A stretch of DNA of 64,000 nucleotides, from NCBI GenBank assembly GCA_947359465.1, contig OX375880.1, positions 25,682,714 through 25,746,713 of the forward strand, read 5' to 3'. This document shows, in pieces, positions 23,256 to 34,934 of this stretch (the stretch's first letter is position 1; every line of letters begins with the position of its first letter). Under the pieces are notes generated by a model. The model did no database searches, was not told the origin of the DNA, and worked only from the letters and a program-made list of their open reading frames with translations. This DNA is from Metellina segmentata (lineage: Eukaryota; Arthropoda; Arachnida; Araneae; Tetragnathidae). The translations under genes were made by a program, and so were the position numbers.

Positions 23256-23459
23256 TTAGAAGAATGAACCAGCTTGAACCCGAACGGTACATCTGTCTTT
23301 CCGAAATCCCACAGCGTGCCCCCTCGTGTCCGGCAGGAATTTTGACTTATTTACAGAAAGGAGGTTGGGCACGAACACAAGGGTGCAGCTGCGGAGCTCT
23401 TCTGGCCGGATATCCGTCGTTACTTGACAGGTGTTAAAGGGCAATAGCTCTTGGTTTCA
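23256..23459 (-). pseudogene. Duplicated last exon of the RasGEF gene (copy 2, shifted frame)
   Basis: The same acceptor context (tttttgttctcttccag) precedes 23459, and most of the exon matches copy 1 (CQVTTDIRPEELRSCTLVFV and onward). The first bases differ: copy 2 has 24 bases before the AAC codon where copy 1 has 22. Spliced from exon 28075-28168 in phase 2, it would read S-ETKSYCPLTPVK and stop at 23420. It is therefore either a decayed duplicate or an alternative last exon giving a 13-residue tail. The frame parallel to copy 1 is open but starts with TGA at the acceptor. Confidence 0.6.
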
Positions 23460-23574
23460 CTGGAAGAGAACAAAAATATGCACATGAGTTACACTATTTT
23501 GGATGAAATAGTTTCAACTATTCATTCTTCCGTTGTCTTTCTTAAAGATATTGTTAGAACGTGTTTAGAATCTT

Positions 23575-24815
23575 TAAAAGCGTGGAAAATATCAACATGC
23601 TTTTTATGTGTGGTCTTGCGAATGTAAATACTGTCGAAAGACTGTACAGGCAACGTTTCCCGAGAAGACACGTGCCAGACCGAAAAATGTTCGAGCGATT
23701 GCATCGGTGCCTGTGCGAAACGGGTTCCTTTGTCACCGGCATGCATGATACAGGGCGTTGCAGGAGTCTGGGGACGCTAAAATGTGTAGGGACACTCTGC
23801 AAAAAGTGGAAGCTCGTCCGAATATTAGCACAGGAAAGGTTTCCGCGCGATTTTTTGATCCACTCGATTGTTTAGCGAGTACTACGGGACGAAGGATTAC
23901 CCAGAAAGAACAAGCCTTGATACCTGCAGATTATGCGCCACGTGTCGAATTTGCACGTTGGTTTTTGCAACAGGTAGCAGCGCAGCCTGATTTTAGTGCA
24001 TATGTGTTATTCACGGATGAGTGTACTTTTACTCGTGAAGGCATTTCTAATCCGCACAACCTTCGTGTGTGGGCATCTAACAATCCGTACGACACACGTC
24101 CTCTTGCTTATCAGAAGCGTTTCAGAGTAAATGTTTGGGCTGGAATTGTGGGTAACCATTTGATCGGCCCATACCTTCTGCCATTGCAACTGGACGGCAG
24201 ATCATACCTCACATTTTTACAACAGTTATTACCAGACTAACTTCAACCCGTTGCAGCCAACATACAAGCATGTGGTCATAGCATGACGTAGCACCACCTC
24301 ATTTCCGCTTGGATGTGCGGAGCGCTTTAGTCGCTAAATTGCCAGGTCGATAGATTGCTCGGGGTGGGCTCACATCTTGGCCGGCACGCTAACCCTATCG
24401 CTCCTGTCTGGATTTTTTCCTGTGGGGCCATTTGAAAAGTCTCGTCTACGAAAGACCCATGGACTCCGACGAGGACCTAGTTGCCAGGATTTATTTCTGT
24501 CGCTGCCGGTAACGTCCGAGACATGCCGGGTGTGTTTGTAAAAGTGTGCCTCTCGCTACTTTGCAGGTGTAACGCTTGTATTACCGCAGTAGGTTGCTCT
24601 TTTGAGCAGTTTCGGTAATTTTGCCACACATGCTGTCAATAAGATTATTTAGTACCTCCTCTATCCGTTTGGTGTTTCGTTCTTTCATGTGACAGTAACT
24701 GTGTTTAAATGTTCACCGCTTGCTCTCCGCCCATGCATTGTGTGGCGAAAATTGCTTGTTTAGATGTTTCCTATCACCCATTACATTTTTGCCCATGAGT
24801 TTCGAAACACCCTTT
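23575..24815 (+). pseudogene. Decayed DD41D-type transposase gene
   Basis: Two overlapping frames cover it. 23585-23875 has the N-terminal part (RRHVPDRKMFERLHRCLCET, a DUF4817-like HTH region). 23880-24240 has PADYAPRVEFARWFLQQVA, then VLFTDECTFTREG (first catalytic D) and FRVNVWAGIVGNHLIGPYLL. After a stop at 24238 the C-terminal third continues in broken frames to about 24600. A mariner-like end 'gaaacaccctttatata' at 24802 may be the right terminus. It is clearly diverged from the intact element at 55.5 kb, so it is a separate, older subfamily. Confidence 0.85.
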
Positions 24816-25139
24816 ATATACGTTTTCATGTATAATATACCTTATGATTAGTAATAATATAATGTAATGCGAATGTTACAAATTTGTATTTAAATATTTG
24901 AATCAATGATATATGCGTGTTCATAAAGCCGATTTCTTAAATTTTTACTTGACTACCGAAAAATTTTTAAATTACGGATTTTTTCCTTTGGTAATACTGA
25001 AAACTCCTATCTCAGGTTAGAATCTCTGCGTCCCTAAGTGGTGCTGGCCGTACGCGCCTGCTCGTTGGCAGGGAAACTCCGAATTGTGGTAGCTTCGAGC
25101 TGTTCGTTGGCTTTGTTTGATAGTAGGTAGGTATTTTAG

Positions 25140-25428
25140 ATAACGTCTCTCTGGAGCCACAGCACGGGCTATTGGCGAGAGTCCAGGATCAAGCCGAAAG
25201 ATTGGAGAACAACACGTTTTTTTAACTATGGTCAGATGACGTGATCATGCCTGAGCTGGCACCCCTATTCTCCAAATTTCCAAACAACGCCTACGTTTGG
25301 ACATTTGATGCTAAAACAGTTTTAACGTTCACCAGCCTCCTTTGTACACGACGGTCTTTGATTTGATTCGAACTCGCCGATTGCCAATCCGCTACTCTTC
25401 TAATTGCGCTACCGTGGCATTTGCTCGG
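25140..25428 (-). mobile_element. SINE family B, full length, diverged
   Basis: On the minus strand it has head CCACGGTAGCGCAATTAGAA, then GAGTTCGAATC (B box), AAAGACCGTCGTG, and the shared body ending ...AATAGCCCGTGCTGTGG. No clear target-site duplication remains. Confidence 0.8.
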
Positions 25429-25429
25429 C

Positions 25430-26328
25430 TTCATAGACGACTAAACTTGCATAACTTTTTACATTACAATTTACATCTAACTATGTTATAAATATGTATT
25501 TAATAGGTATTACATGTATGGAAAGACAGATTTCTGTTAATAGATGCCATTGACACATTGAAAACAATATTTAGTCTAAATCAGCTTGATTATAAATCGA
25601 ATGAAAGTATTTTAAATCCTTACCGGAATGGTTGGAGGTTGGCCGTCTTAAACTTCATTTTTGAAGTGGAATAACTTTTCAAATTTTATTTCATATGATT
25701 CGGAGGAGTGTTTAACTGATGGCTATTGTAGGCTCTTTTCTGTACTCAAAAATTATGGCAGCTATTGTTCCGGTTCGATGCTCAAGCTCAGACTGAAAAA
25801 AAGAATAAAGAATAAGTCACATAGAAAATGAAGGGAACCACAACGTGCTATTCAGAAGCTTGCATATGAATATTATTTTTTATTATCATGGACGTGTAGA
25901 CTTTCCCATTCAGATCAAGATGCTAAAGAGTGTCCACGAAAAGAATGCGTAAAATATTAGGGAATACACAATGTGTAACAAAAAAGTTAGCATTACTGAT
26001 GTTTACAAGAAATTAGTACTGTCGACGTTCGTTTTTATCAAAACATCCAAAGTGAGGAAAGTTCGTAAATTAGAAAGTTCATTAAATGGAATTATGAAAA
26101 TATTCCGCAAATAAGTATGCCCTCTCATATGCAATGACTCTCGTTAGCTCAATTGAAAGAGTAGTGTTGCGACCAAAATTTCCAAATGACACCAATTTAT
26201 TCTTTCAGGTGGAAGTGAGCAATCAAATCTATCCAAGGAAAGGATCAGCTTAATATTTCAAAAGGATCTAATCTAAGGAAAGGTCTAATGAAATCTTTCC
26301 AAAGGATCACATTTAAAGGTAAGGAGAA

Positions 26329-26379
<51 letters not shown>

Positions 26380-28070
26380 CCCCAAAATATTATATTCTTA
26401 TCTTAGGAAAAGACTAATAAAATCTTCAAATGAAGAAAAGAGCAACAGAATATTTCCAAAGTATACTATTGTAAGGAAAAAACCAATAAGATCGTCCCAC
26501 TTGATTCTATTAGGAGGAAAGTAGCAATAGATGTTGAAAGAATCCATGGAAATCTTTCAAAAGCTGTGATTCTTTGGTCAGTAAGTATTTGTGAAGTAAA
26601 TGCAGCAATGTACCACTGGCGGTTCTCAGAGGATTAATGGATAAATTTGTGTCAGTACATCTAACTAATTCATTGTAAAGAAAATTAAGCTATAAACTAT
26701 GGTAAATATATAAATTTTGCTTAAAGACAGGCCCCGTAATTCCACATTTCCTCTCACAAACGATTTGCTTAAGAAATGAGATTGATGTAATTATAATAAG
26801 GTCTCAAAAAATGCAATGGGTAATGCGTAGAATTTGAGTTCTCATTTTGTAACTCTCAAGCCTTGTACATAGATTGCATATATATTTAAATCAATGATAA
26901 TAAATTAGAATGTCTTTGAACTTTTAACTTGTTTTATAACTTTTTGTGAAAATATTACAATACTTCCATTGAAACGGAAGCACTTTGAATAGTCTAAGGG
27001 ATTTCCTTCATCTCTACTACTGTAAAACGAAGTGTTTGTTTGTGAGTACGCATTGTCCTGACGAATATATGGCCCTTACAACAATGAGATTTGGCAGACA
27101 GCTAGTCCAGATTGTTGCAATTTTGTGAGAGCCCAAATTTTAAAACTTAATCATAATATTTTAAAATGAATTTTATTATTACTGTTTTCATTAGAATGGC
27201 AACACTATAAAGATATGACAGATTCTAAATTTATTTATTCCCTTTTTCCGTTTGATTTTCCGATTAACGATTTTTCAGCTGACGAAAGAAACAAAGCTTT
27301 AAATGGGGTTATGTAGTTATTTTTTCCTATCACCTAGATCTTTAAAAAAAAAGGAACATTTTACTTTACATCAATACCTAAAAATTTGATTTTCTTTAAA
27401 TAAATAATTTTTAACTGCAACTTTTATATTTTTTCCCATTCGAATTTGACCTCGATCGTGTTCGAGAAATCACAGATTTCATTTCATGCGCTCTTACAAA
27501 TCCAGCGAAGGAAAGCAAAAGAAATAAAAAAAAATTATGACTGTCATTGTTTAGTTCTTTTTTGTAAATTCGGAAACATTAAAGATAGATTGAAATCTGC
27601 GTAAAATTTTACACCAGATACCTTATACGTTTGATTTTCATTTAATAAATAATTTTTCAATTAAATATTTATATTTTCGCAAGAGATTATGAAGTCACAC
27701 CGATTGGATCTTTTCGCAATTCGAATTTGGCCGCATTTGACAATGACAAGGCCATCTCGGCGTTACCCGTGGTGTTGGTTTTGCGAAATAGCTATCAACG
27801 GGGGTTAACGAGCAGGGTTCATCACCTGACCCCACGAAAAGAACTGTCACGTGCAACCCCGTGCTGTCCACGCAGTGGCAAGTATTGAATATTTATACCT
27901 TCTTATGCACTACATGGGATGAAACGGTTATTGTTATGACAGCTATATTAGGGCAGTGATGTAGCAGCGGCTTACACCAGTTTGACTGAGACAGCCGTGG
28001 TTCGAAAATGTGGAATGGCTGTGATCTATGGGTTTTGATTATTCTAGAAAACCTATTGCGAAATGTGCAC
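25430..28070. other. Large RasGEF intron, mostly unique sequence
   Basis: No exon is found. It includes a SINE-head-like remnant at 26140-26190 ('tagctcaattgaaagagta'), a cluster of loosely repeated 'aggaaag' words at 26210-26560, and a GA microsatellite. At about 27010-27260 the sequence ('ctctactactgtaaaacgaa', 'tgtttgtttgtgagtacgc') resembles the start of the element at 63047. Confidence 0.5.
26331..26375. repeat. (GA)n microsatellite
   Basis: About 45 bp of pure AG/GA repeat in the RasGEF intron. Confidence 0.97.
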
Positions 28071-28074
28071 TCAC

Positions 28075-28168
28075 CTCAAAGCATTTTGATCGAAACTCCT
28101 CATATACGCCACCGTGTAGTTTATGTTGGCTACATATTCCTGGATCTCTGGTAATTCAACGATGTTAC
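28075..28168 (-). CDS. RasGEF gene exon (penultimate)
   Basis: Acceptor atactttttcag, donor gag|gtgagtgc. 94 bp, entering in phase 1 and leaving in phase 2. It reads (G)NIVELPEIQEYVANINYT and VAYMRSFDQNALR, the position of the 'LINFEKRRxIAxxIREIxxFQ' helices of canonical RasGEFs. It is divergent but keeps the helix length and the aromatic/Gln end. This exon decides the phase that favours last-exon copy 1. Confidence 0.8.
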
Positions 28169-28254
28169 CTGAAAAAGTATAAATGAGTACGTGTTGTAAA
28201 GTCACCTGTTTAAAAACAATAAAGTTATGTTTTTGTTGAGCGAACCCAGGTGTC

Positions 28255-28350
28255 GACCTCGACACTCGATCTTTCCCTTGGGGTTTGATCGAGGACCTTC
28301 GCCAATAGCCCACTGTGTTGCTCCAGTGTGACGTAGAGATTAATTACCAT
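28255..28350 (+). mobile_element. SINE tail fragment
   Basis: 'cactcgatctttcccttggg' to 'gtgacg...attaattaccattacc' matches the 3' hundred bases of the SINE family. Confidence 0.75.
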
Positions 28351-28374
28351 TACCTGTTGGTTGGTAGTTATTTA

Positions 28375-28645
28375 TCTGCAGTCGCACTGGAGCATCACAA
28401 TAGGTTCTTTGTGACGGTATGGGATCAAACCGAAAGTGAAAGATCCGAGGACAACACCACGGAAATATGAACCAAGGTTACACCTGAGCTGGAACATCAC
28501 TATACAAAAATTCACGCAACGAAAACGTGAGAACATTTTAGGACACAGTGGATTTAAAGTGCACCCGCCCCTCCTAGTAACACGACGGTCGTTGGTTCGA
28601 TTCAAGTTCGCAACCCTATGTTTGTTGATCCGTTAAGCCGCGTAT
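28375..28645 (-). mobile_element. SINE family B, diverged
   Basis: Minus-strand head GCGGCTTAACGGATCAAC, then a core of GACCGTCGTG and GTGCACTTTAAATC, then the body ending near 28385. It lies within 30 bp of the opposing tail fragment 28255-28350, so the two fragments form a tail-to-tail pair. Confidence 0.75.
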
Positions 28646-28649
28646 ACAT

Positions 28650-30120
28650 TTGAGAGCCGAACCGTTTTACAGCCTTTAGTTGTCATAATTAGGACGAGGT
28701 TTTGGGCTCCAAACAAGAGTATCGTGAACCACTCGTGGCAATCCGCTTCTTGTCGGTTTTTCGACGAACACAAAGGCGTTCTCGGTTCAGATTGGGACGG
28801 CGGCGTCAATTGTTCGTTGCTTTTCTTTGTGTTTGCGAACCTTCAGGCTCCATCGTCACCACCGGTAGCTGCTGACCAATGACTGCCTGGAGGTTCGCGG
28901 TAGGTTCCTTCTTTTCCCATGGATCGCTGGAAACTGGTTGCGGAAATATATTCAACGAACAGTTGACGAGCGGCTTCCAAATGTATACGCACCTTTACTC
29001 TTCCAACGTACTCTGGCACCATTACCTGTTGTATCGTGCAATTTCGAGACTGTTTCTCCTATTTTTTTTTTAATTTTAATATTTATTGAATAACGCCCAA
29101 TAATATAAATTTCCCCAATTTTGATATTATTTTTAACTGGAATTTGAATTCTGTTTTGAAGAATAATCAGTGGAAATGGAAGGTTTTAGTTTTCAGAAGT
29201 TCGTGTTGCTCAGAGCAGACGCTGTTTTGTCATATATAGTTTTAATACATGCCATGTATGTTTTTGTTTTTTTCTGTATTTCCGTGTATCTTCTACATTC
29301 ACTTATTTCGCAAAAAGGTCATTTTTTAAAAATGTAGAACACTTGGATTAACGCACAAACAATGGAGGAAAATTCTTTCTGTTTTGCTTTACATTTTGTT
29401 CTCCTATATATATTACGTTTGGTAAAATTGGTTTAATAAACGTATTTAATTAAACTTGCTGGCAAATGTTTAGAAAAACTGTAATTGTTACGTAATTTTT
29501 AAATGTATGAAATTTTGAGTTTACATGTTCCGTTTCTATGTTTACATCATGTGATTAAAAGCAAGCTTTCATTTTCAACGTCTTTGTGATCTGAATATCC
29601 AGAGCCATTTTTTAAAATTTCATTTATCATCCGCAGAGCATAAATTTCTCCAACCGGTCTTGAATCGTAAAATCGTAGAGTTATTGTTTTAAACTTTGTT
29701 TGCCTCCCGCAGACGCATACGAAAGAACACAAATGGCGAATGGAATTTTAAGAAAAGGGTACCACATTCTTTGACGATTCAAGGTGGCAAGCCTGCGGTT
29801 GGCGAAAAATCATTGTAATATTTCAGATAATTGTACTTAATTTAGAAAAAAGAATCCATTTATGTGAATATGGATAATATATTCATCATCAATATTTTTA
29901 AATGAGGTATGAAATGCAAGAAATTAAAATGCAATTAAGAAAGTTAAGCGCAGATGTGTTATGTGCGGGTCTGGCTAGTTGACTATCAAATGCTTACTGT
30001 GTAACACTAATCCCTTAAAAATGTAATTTTGCCTCAAAACTGAATCAAATCCTCATTGACTTCACTTTTTGTCAGAAACTTGAAAGTATTTTTTGTTTAA
30101 AAGAAATTAATGCAATAATA
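28650..30120. other. RasGEF intron, no element recognised
   Basis: Mostly AT-rich. A minus-strand open stretch at 29547-29732 (reading RPVGEIYALRMINEILKNGS) looks somewhat coding-like but lacks a convincing acceptor and is not needed to connect the flanking exons in phase. Confidence 0.35.
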
Positions 30121-30125
30121 TTTAC

Positions 30126-30209
30126 CGTATTTCGATGTCTGTAGGTACTCGATGAAATAGCTATAAAAATCAATGCTGGTTTCATCTACCATATATTTGA
30201 ACACGTGAT
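30126..30209 (-). CDS. RasGEF gene exon
   Basis: Acceptor tttctttctttcag, donor tacg|gtaaat. 84 bp, phase 1 to phase 1. Joined to its neighbours it reads DHVFKYMVDETSIDFYSYFI and EYLQTSKY(G). In a typical RasGEF this stretch would be the GxYLxDLTFxEEGNPD loop after the conserved proline, so this is where the protein departs most from the family. Confidence 0.8.
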
Positions 30210-31244
30210 CTGAAAGAAAGAAAAATAGCTATAGATTAGTTCCTTGTTGCAACAATGATCGCTTTTACAAAACATTCGTTAGTACAAAAGACCAAGTCCC
30301 TTTTCAAATAAATGTTAACCCTCCACAAATTGCAAGTAGTGTAGTGTTGCTCTTTTACTACAACATTTTAACGACTAAGTAACCACATCTTTCTTTAGAA
30401 TCCTTGGATTCTATCAACCTTTAAAAAAAAGATTATATTCGTCCTTTCCTTAGAAAATAATTATTTAGAACGATTGTATTGATTCTTTCCTTTAAAAGAA
30501 TTTTTAGGAAAGATTCAGTAGGCCCGTTCTGCAATAGAACACGGTGGGAAAATTATATTGATCAGAAAGGTCAAAATTGCTTAGAAGTCATGCAGGGAAG
30601 ACCGCAGATTGCAAGGTGGGGCTATGTGTGTGATCTTTTCAGAGGGTTAAGAAGATACTTTTAAATTTCCCCGCTTTACAGTGAGAACTTCACATAGTTA
30701 ACGAAAAAAATAAGGAAAGAGCAGCCTTTTGGTTGCTTGGGTTCAGTTTTATAACGCAAGGGTATAGTAGCCTTTTAAAAAATGGCAATATGTCGAAATT
30801 CTACGGTGCTGTGCTAGCTCTGGGCTAATATAATTTTCTATTGCTTGGAGAGAGGATTGAGTAGGTGGTGTTATTCGAAAGCTTCTAAACTGTGCTACAA
30901 ATTATCAGGCCTTTAATGAATAAATGTATCTTTCAATATTAATATAAAAACTACATTTTAATGGTACAAATTATAAATTAATTGTTGACTATATAAACCA
31001 AGCAGTCGTTCAAACTTCCCATGCCTCCTTCATTCATTCCACAATCCAATATCAGGCTCGAGTATTTACGTCAAAACTACGGTTTGTGTCTTCGACGTAA
31101 CCTATTAATTCTTTCAATTTTATGAATGACGCTGTGTACCATTCGGTTCCTCAAAGAGATAAAGGCTCGTTGAATATGTCGTTCGATGCTGTTTGCAGGG
31201 ACAAAAATACATTCAAAGATCTGTAGCGATATATTGTTACCTAC

Positions 31245-31371
31245 CGATGTCAGGGATACATCTCGGACCGTAAACATCCCAGTTGATCCACATCTTGTAT
31301 TCGATGTTCTTGGTAAAGGAGTAGACCCCTACGAGTTTCTTGTGGTGTCTTTTTATTTTGGAGGACAGTTT
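31245..31371 (-). CDS. RasGEF gene exon
   Basis: Acceptor cctttcttttcag, donor atcg|gtaggt. 127 bp, phase 0 to phase 1. Reads KLSSKIKRHHKKLVGVYSFT, KNIEYKMWINWDVYGPRCIP and DI(G). It corresponds to the 'LxxKxxxxFExLxxLFSxxxNYxxYRxxL...PCIPYLG' part of RasGEF domains. The CIP motif is kept, but the following YLG/FLG is DIG. Confidence 0.85.
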
Positions 31372-31633
31372 CTGAAAAGAAAGGAAACGCGTCAAATATA
31401 TCAGTTCATCAGTATATCGTCGACATTATTTTAATGCCACAAAAGGTTAGAGTGAAGGAAAACTTTTGAGATGCAAGAGTCAAACCTGTCCCTCACAACA
31501 ATTTAAAAATTATTCGAGAGCCAAAAATATAATTGTGGTACTTTTACGTTGTAGAATAAAAAATTATAATTATTAAATACAAATAAGTTATCGGTGCCAA
31601 TTTCGCTCATTTTTGCTTATTTCTTGGCGCTAT

Positions 31634-32040
31634 ACAGGGTGGTCGTAAACTGTCTAGAAAAAATTGAAATCTATTTTCCCAATCCACTGAAAGTGTCAAA
31701 AAAGTGAAACTTAGAAACAATTCAAACCATCTCAAGTCCTCACTTCTCCAGAATATCACAGTGATTACGGTGGATTAGATATGGTGGGCCTGTAGCGTGG
31801 CCTCCGCGCTCAACGGACCTAAATCCGCTGGAATTTCTGTGGGGCCACATGAAATAATTAGTGTACGAGACAACTGCACACTCTGTGGAAGATCTTGTCG
31901 CAAGAATCCTTGTTACAGCAGACAAGATCAATACGACACCAGGAATCTAGGTGAGGGTGCGCCAATCTTTCATTCGCCGGTGTGAATTGAAACCCATGGA
32001 CGTGGATTTGACCATCTCATTTGAGTCTTTCGCTGATCTG
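31634..32040 (+). pseudogene. Fragment of a DD41D-like transposon
   Basis: It starts at a terminal-repeat-like 'tacagggtggtcgtaaactg' and then jumps to the transposase C-terminus in broken frame: WIRYGGPVAWPPRSTDLNPLEFLWGHMK, written here across a break after WPPR. This is followed by the DLVARI and VRQSF...RRC blocks also seen in the intact element. It is an internally deleted and decayed copy of a third related subfamily in a RasGEF intron. Confidence 0.75.
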
Positions 32041-32259
32041 CACGAGAATGTGCAACTTACGATTTCGTTAAATCTCTTTTTTCACTGTTGAATCTTCAAC
32101 GGGGATAATTTACTTTACGCTTTTCGGACAGTCTGAGTGGATTGCGACCATAGATTCCACTGTAACTATTGGTCGTTTTGATGAGTACTATACCCCTTCA
32201 ATTTTTTCACAAATCGGGACATTTTTGTTACTTTTTTTTTTAAAACTGCCGTATGTATA

Positions 32260-33777
32260 TCTATATTAAAAAAATGTTACCGCCGCCACCGCAGGATTGA
32301 AAACTGTGTTGTTTAGCTTGATTCTTAGACGGTTTCCCGAGAAAGTACTGATCGGAAAAAAATGAAATTTACATGCTTTGTTCTTCATTGTATTCCCTGG
32401 ATAATTATTAAGATTTTTTTCCGATGCGGCTATTAGTTTAGGTTTTCTTAAGTGTTAAAGTTGAAGAAGTGAAATTTCTTCCGCGAGTGAGCAAAACACA
32501 TTCAAATTTTCAGTCTTCAGTCGTGAGTTTTTTTTTAAGAGTACCTCTCAACGTAAATTTTTGCAGCTCGTCGAGTTTTTTTTTTAATTATAATTTGGTT
32601 CTTGATAACATTTTTTTGAAATTCAGGAAAAATCGGGACATTTTTGTTACTTTTTTTTAAACTGCCGTATGTATATCTAATTACTATTAGTTTTTAATTT
32701 TTAAAATATCGCAGTATACCTCAGAATATACTCTTTCTTACGGTACTATTATTTTTGAAATCGGTTAATAATTAAATTGGATGCGATCAAAAGTTTGTCA
32801 TACAAAATTCGGAATGTTTGGATATTTTCGCTACTTATTGTTAAAACCGTCTTGTCTACGGCAAAAACCATTATTTTTTAAATTTGAAAACATTACTGAA
32901 TACATTACATTACACTCTTTCTTATGGTACAATTATTTTTCAAATTGGTTAATAAATAAAATCGATGCAATTAAAAGTTGGTCATAATATTTTCGGAACT
33001 TTCAGATCGTAACTTCCGATACAAAACTAAAATGGTCATATCTGTATAGTATTACTGTTAGTTTTTAATTTTAAAAATATTGCAGTATACCTCAGAATGT
33101 GCTCTTTCTTACGGTATAATTATTTTTAAAATTGGTTCATAAATAAATTCGATGCAATCAAAAGTTAGTGACACAAATTTCGTATTTTTCAGTTCGCATA
33201 GCTGCTTCCGCAAGCAGTAGTGGGTTTCACTTTTGACTATCGGGTTTGCCAGATATCAAATTTATCGTAGCAACAATTGCCATAAAAACGATTTCTTTTT
33301 ATTTGGCGAGGAAAAAGGCTCGCTTTTTTCCCTCTGTTCTCAAGACAGTTTACCGACAAAGTACAGATCGTAAAGTTTGGATATTAACAATGTTTACTTA
33401 AAATTGTACAGGGAACAAGATGCAGAAGATTTTTTTAATGATGCGGCTATTAGTTTAGGGTGCATTAAGTGTTAAAGCAAAAAAAAAGTGAAATCACTTG
33501 CGAAAGAAGTATTGGTTTGAGAAAGCAAACCAAACGGATTGCGTAGCGTAAGCGAGACGCAGCGAAGCCCTCGCTGTGACGTCATGAACCGGAAAGTGAA
33601 ATCAGCATAATACGAATTATTCAGATAGTTTCACTCTGTGAAAGTAATGTTGGTTTGCGAAGCAAACCAAATGGCATCTGTGACAGGAGTGTTGGTTTGC
33701 GAAGCAAATCAAATGGGATTGCGCAGCAATCCCCGGGGGTTGGCGAGCGTAAGCGAGCAGGCGGCGGAGCCCCCTAG
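32260..33777 (+). mobile_element. Non-autonomous Helitron-like element, 1518 bp
   Basis: Begins TCTATATTAAAAAAATG after an A (32259) and ends GCGGAGCCCCCTAG before a T (33778). It is the inverted counterpart of 8075-9619, with the same GC-rich 5' block (ccgccgccacc) and the same 3' cluster of hairpins (TTGGTTTGC-GAA-GCAAACCAA; GGGATTGC-GCA-GCAATCCC). About 60 bp of a second copy of its own interior precede it (32205-32259), suggesting insertion next to, or recombination with, a relative. No coding capacity. Confidence 0.75.
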
Positions 33778-33994
33778 TGAAATTAAAATATCGAAGCCGA
33801 AATGGTTGTGTAGCCTTTGTTCATGCCGGTAAAGAAAAGGTCATACATAACCTAATGAGCGTCTGTGGGATAGTGCAAAATGGCACAATCAACCCCAAAG
33901 AGGCACATCCGCCAATATTTATAGTCTTATTCTAATTGAAATTACGTGGCTTCTGCTATATTCTAGAGATGTAAGGTAAGGTACTTTTATGTAA

Positions 33995-34295
33995 CGTTGT
34001 ACTAGAGCAAAACAACGGGCTGTTGACGACGGTCCGAGATCAATTCCGTAAGGGAAAGAGCCGAGGACACCACGTAATTTTGAACCACTGTCACATGACG
34101 AGGGAACACCTGAGCTGGCATCCCACTCTCCAAATTCCCACACCAACCCAACTTGAGGACTTTAGGCCACAACATATTTAAGGTGCACCAGCAGCCTCTA
34201 CTCTATACGCTTACAAATATCCATGCACTGTCCCGGATTCGATGCAGGAACCTTTCGATTAAGAGGCTAATTAACACCTTAACTATATACGTAGT
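33995..34295 (-). mobile_element. SINE family A, diverged
   Basis: 'gggctgttgacgacggtccg' to 'cccggattcgatgcaggaac' follows the family A order in reverse. The head is damaged. Confidence 0.8.
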
Positions 34296-34389
34296 TGACT
34301 ATGGAGATGTAAGGATGCAAACGAAACTAGAGCCTAATATACACATATTGGAAGCACAATTCCAAGCTCATCATTCCTATTCTTAGACC

Positions 34390-34690
34390 CACGATAATTC
34401 GGTTGGAAGAGTAACGGATTAGCATATAGAGGATTGCGGGTTCGAATCTGACCAAAAGACCGGCGTATAAAAAAGGGGGCTCGTGCACGTAAAACTGTTG
34501 TGACCTCAAATGTCCTCACGTTGGCGTGTTGGGGAAGTTTGGAAAGTGGGGTACCAGCTCGGGTGTGACCTCGTCATCTGACGGTGGTTCAAAATGACGT
34601 CGTGATCCTCGAATATTATTCCAGGTCGTCAACACTGTAGCCCGGTGTTCTGCTCAAGTGAAACGTTAATTCAACTACCTACGTACCTAC
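34390..34690 (+). mobile_element. SINE family B, plus orientation
   Basis: Head 'ggttggaagagtaacggatt' with B box gggttcgaatc; core, body, and a tail of 'ctacctacgtacctaccc'. It faces the family A copy just upstream, so the two lie head to head. Confidence 0.85.
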
Positions 34691-34744
34691 CCGCGTACCA
34701 TAAAACAGATTGAGAAATATGCTCTAGTCTGGCAAGAGGCTTAC

Positions 34745-34927
34745 CTTCCATGTTGAAGCAAGACGCAGGATGGGTTTGAACTGCAAACCCTCCACCACAG
34801 CCTTTGCTGAATGGATGTTGTTCAGCTTGTGGAGTCTCCGTGCGAGCAAGATAAAGTTTTCCACCACTGATGGTCTGAGCTCTACGGTTGGAGCGCTGAG
34901 TACGGTTTCCCTAACCCAGGTTCTCAC
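34745..34927 (-). CDS. RasGEF gene exon (central catalytic part)
   Basis: Acceptor ccttgttcaacag, donor tggaag|gtaagcc. 183 bp, exactly 61 codons, phase 0. It reads VRTWVRETVLSAPTVELRPS, VVENFILLARRLHKLNNIHS, AKAVVEGLQFKPILRLASTW and K. The order matches 'WVxxEIL...RxxVLExFIxIAxxCRxLNNFNSLxAIVxGLxSxPIxRLKxTW' of RasGEF domains, including the LNN and AIV-GL helices that form the hydrophobic core. This exon is the strongest evidence for the gene's identity. Confidence 0.92.
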
Positions 34928-34934
34928 CTGTTGA

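Noticed and set aside
34400..34460. tRNA-like sequence with B box gggttcgaatc
   Set aside because: It heads a full SINE with body and tail, and similar heads recur many times. No acceptor stem pairs, so it is not a tRNA gene.
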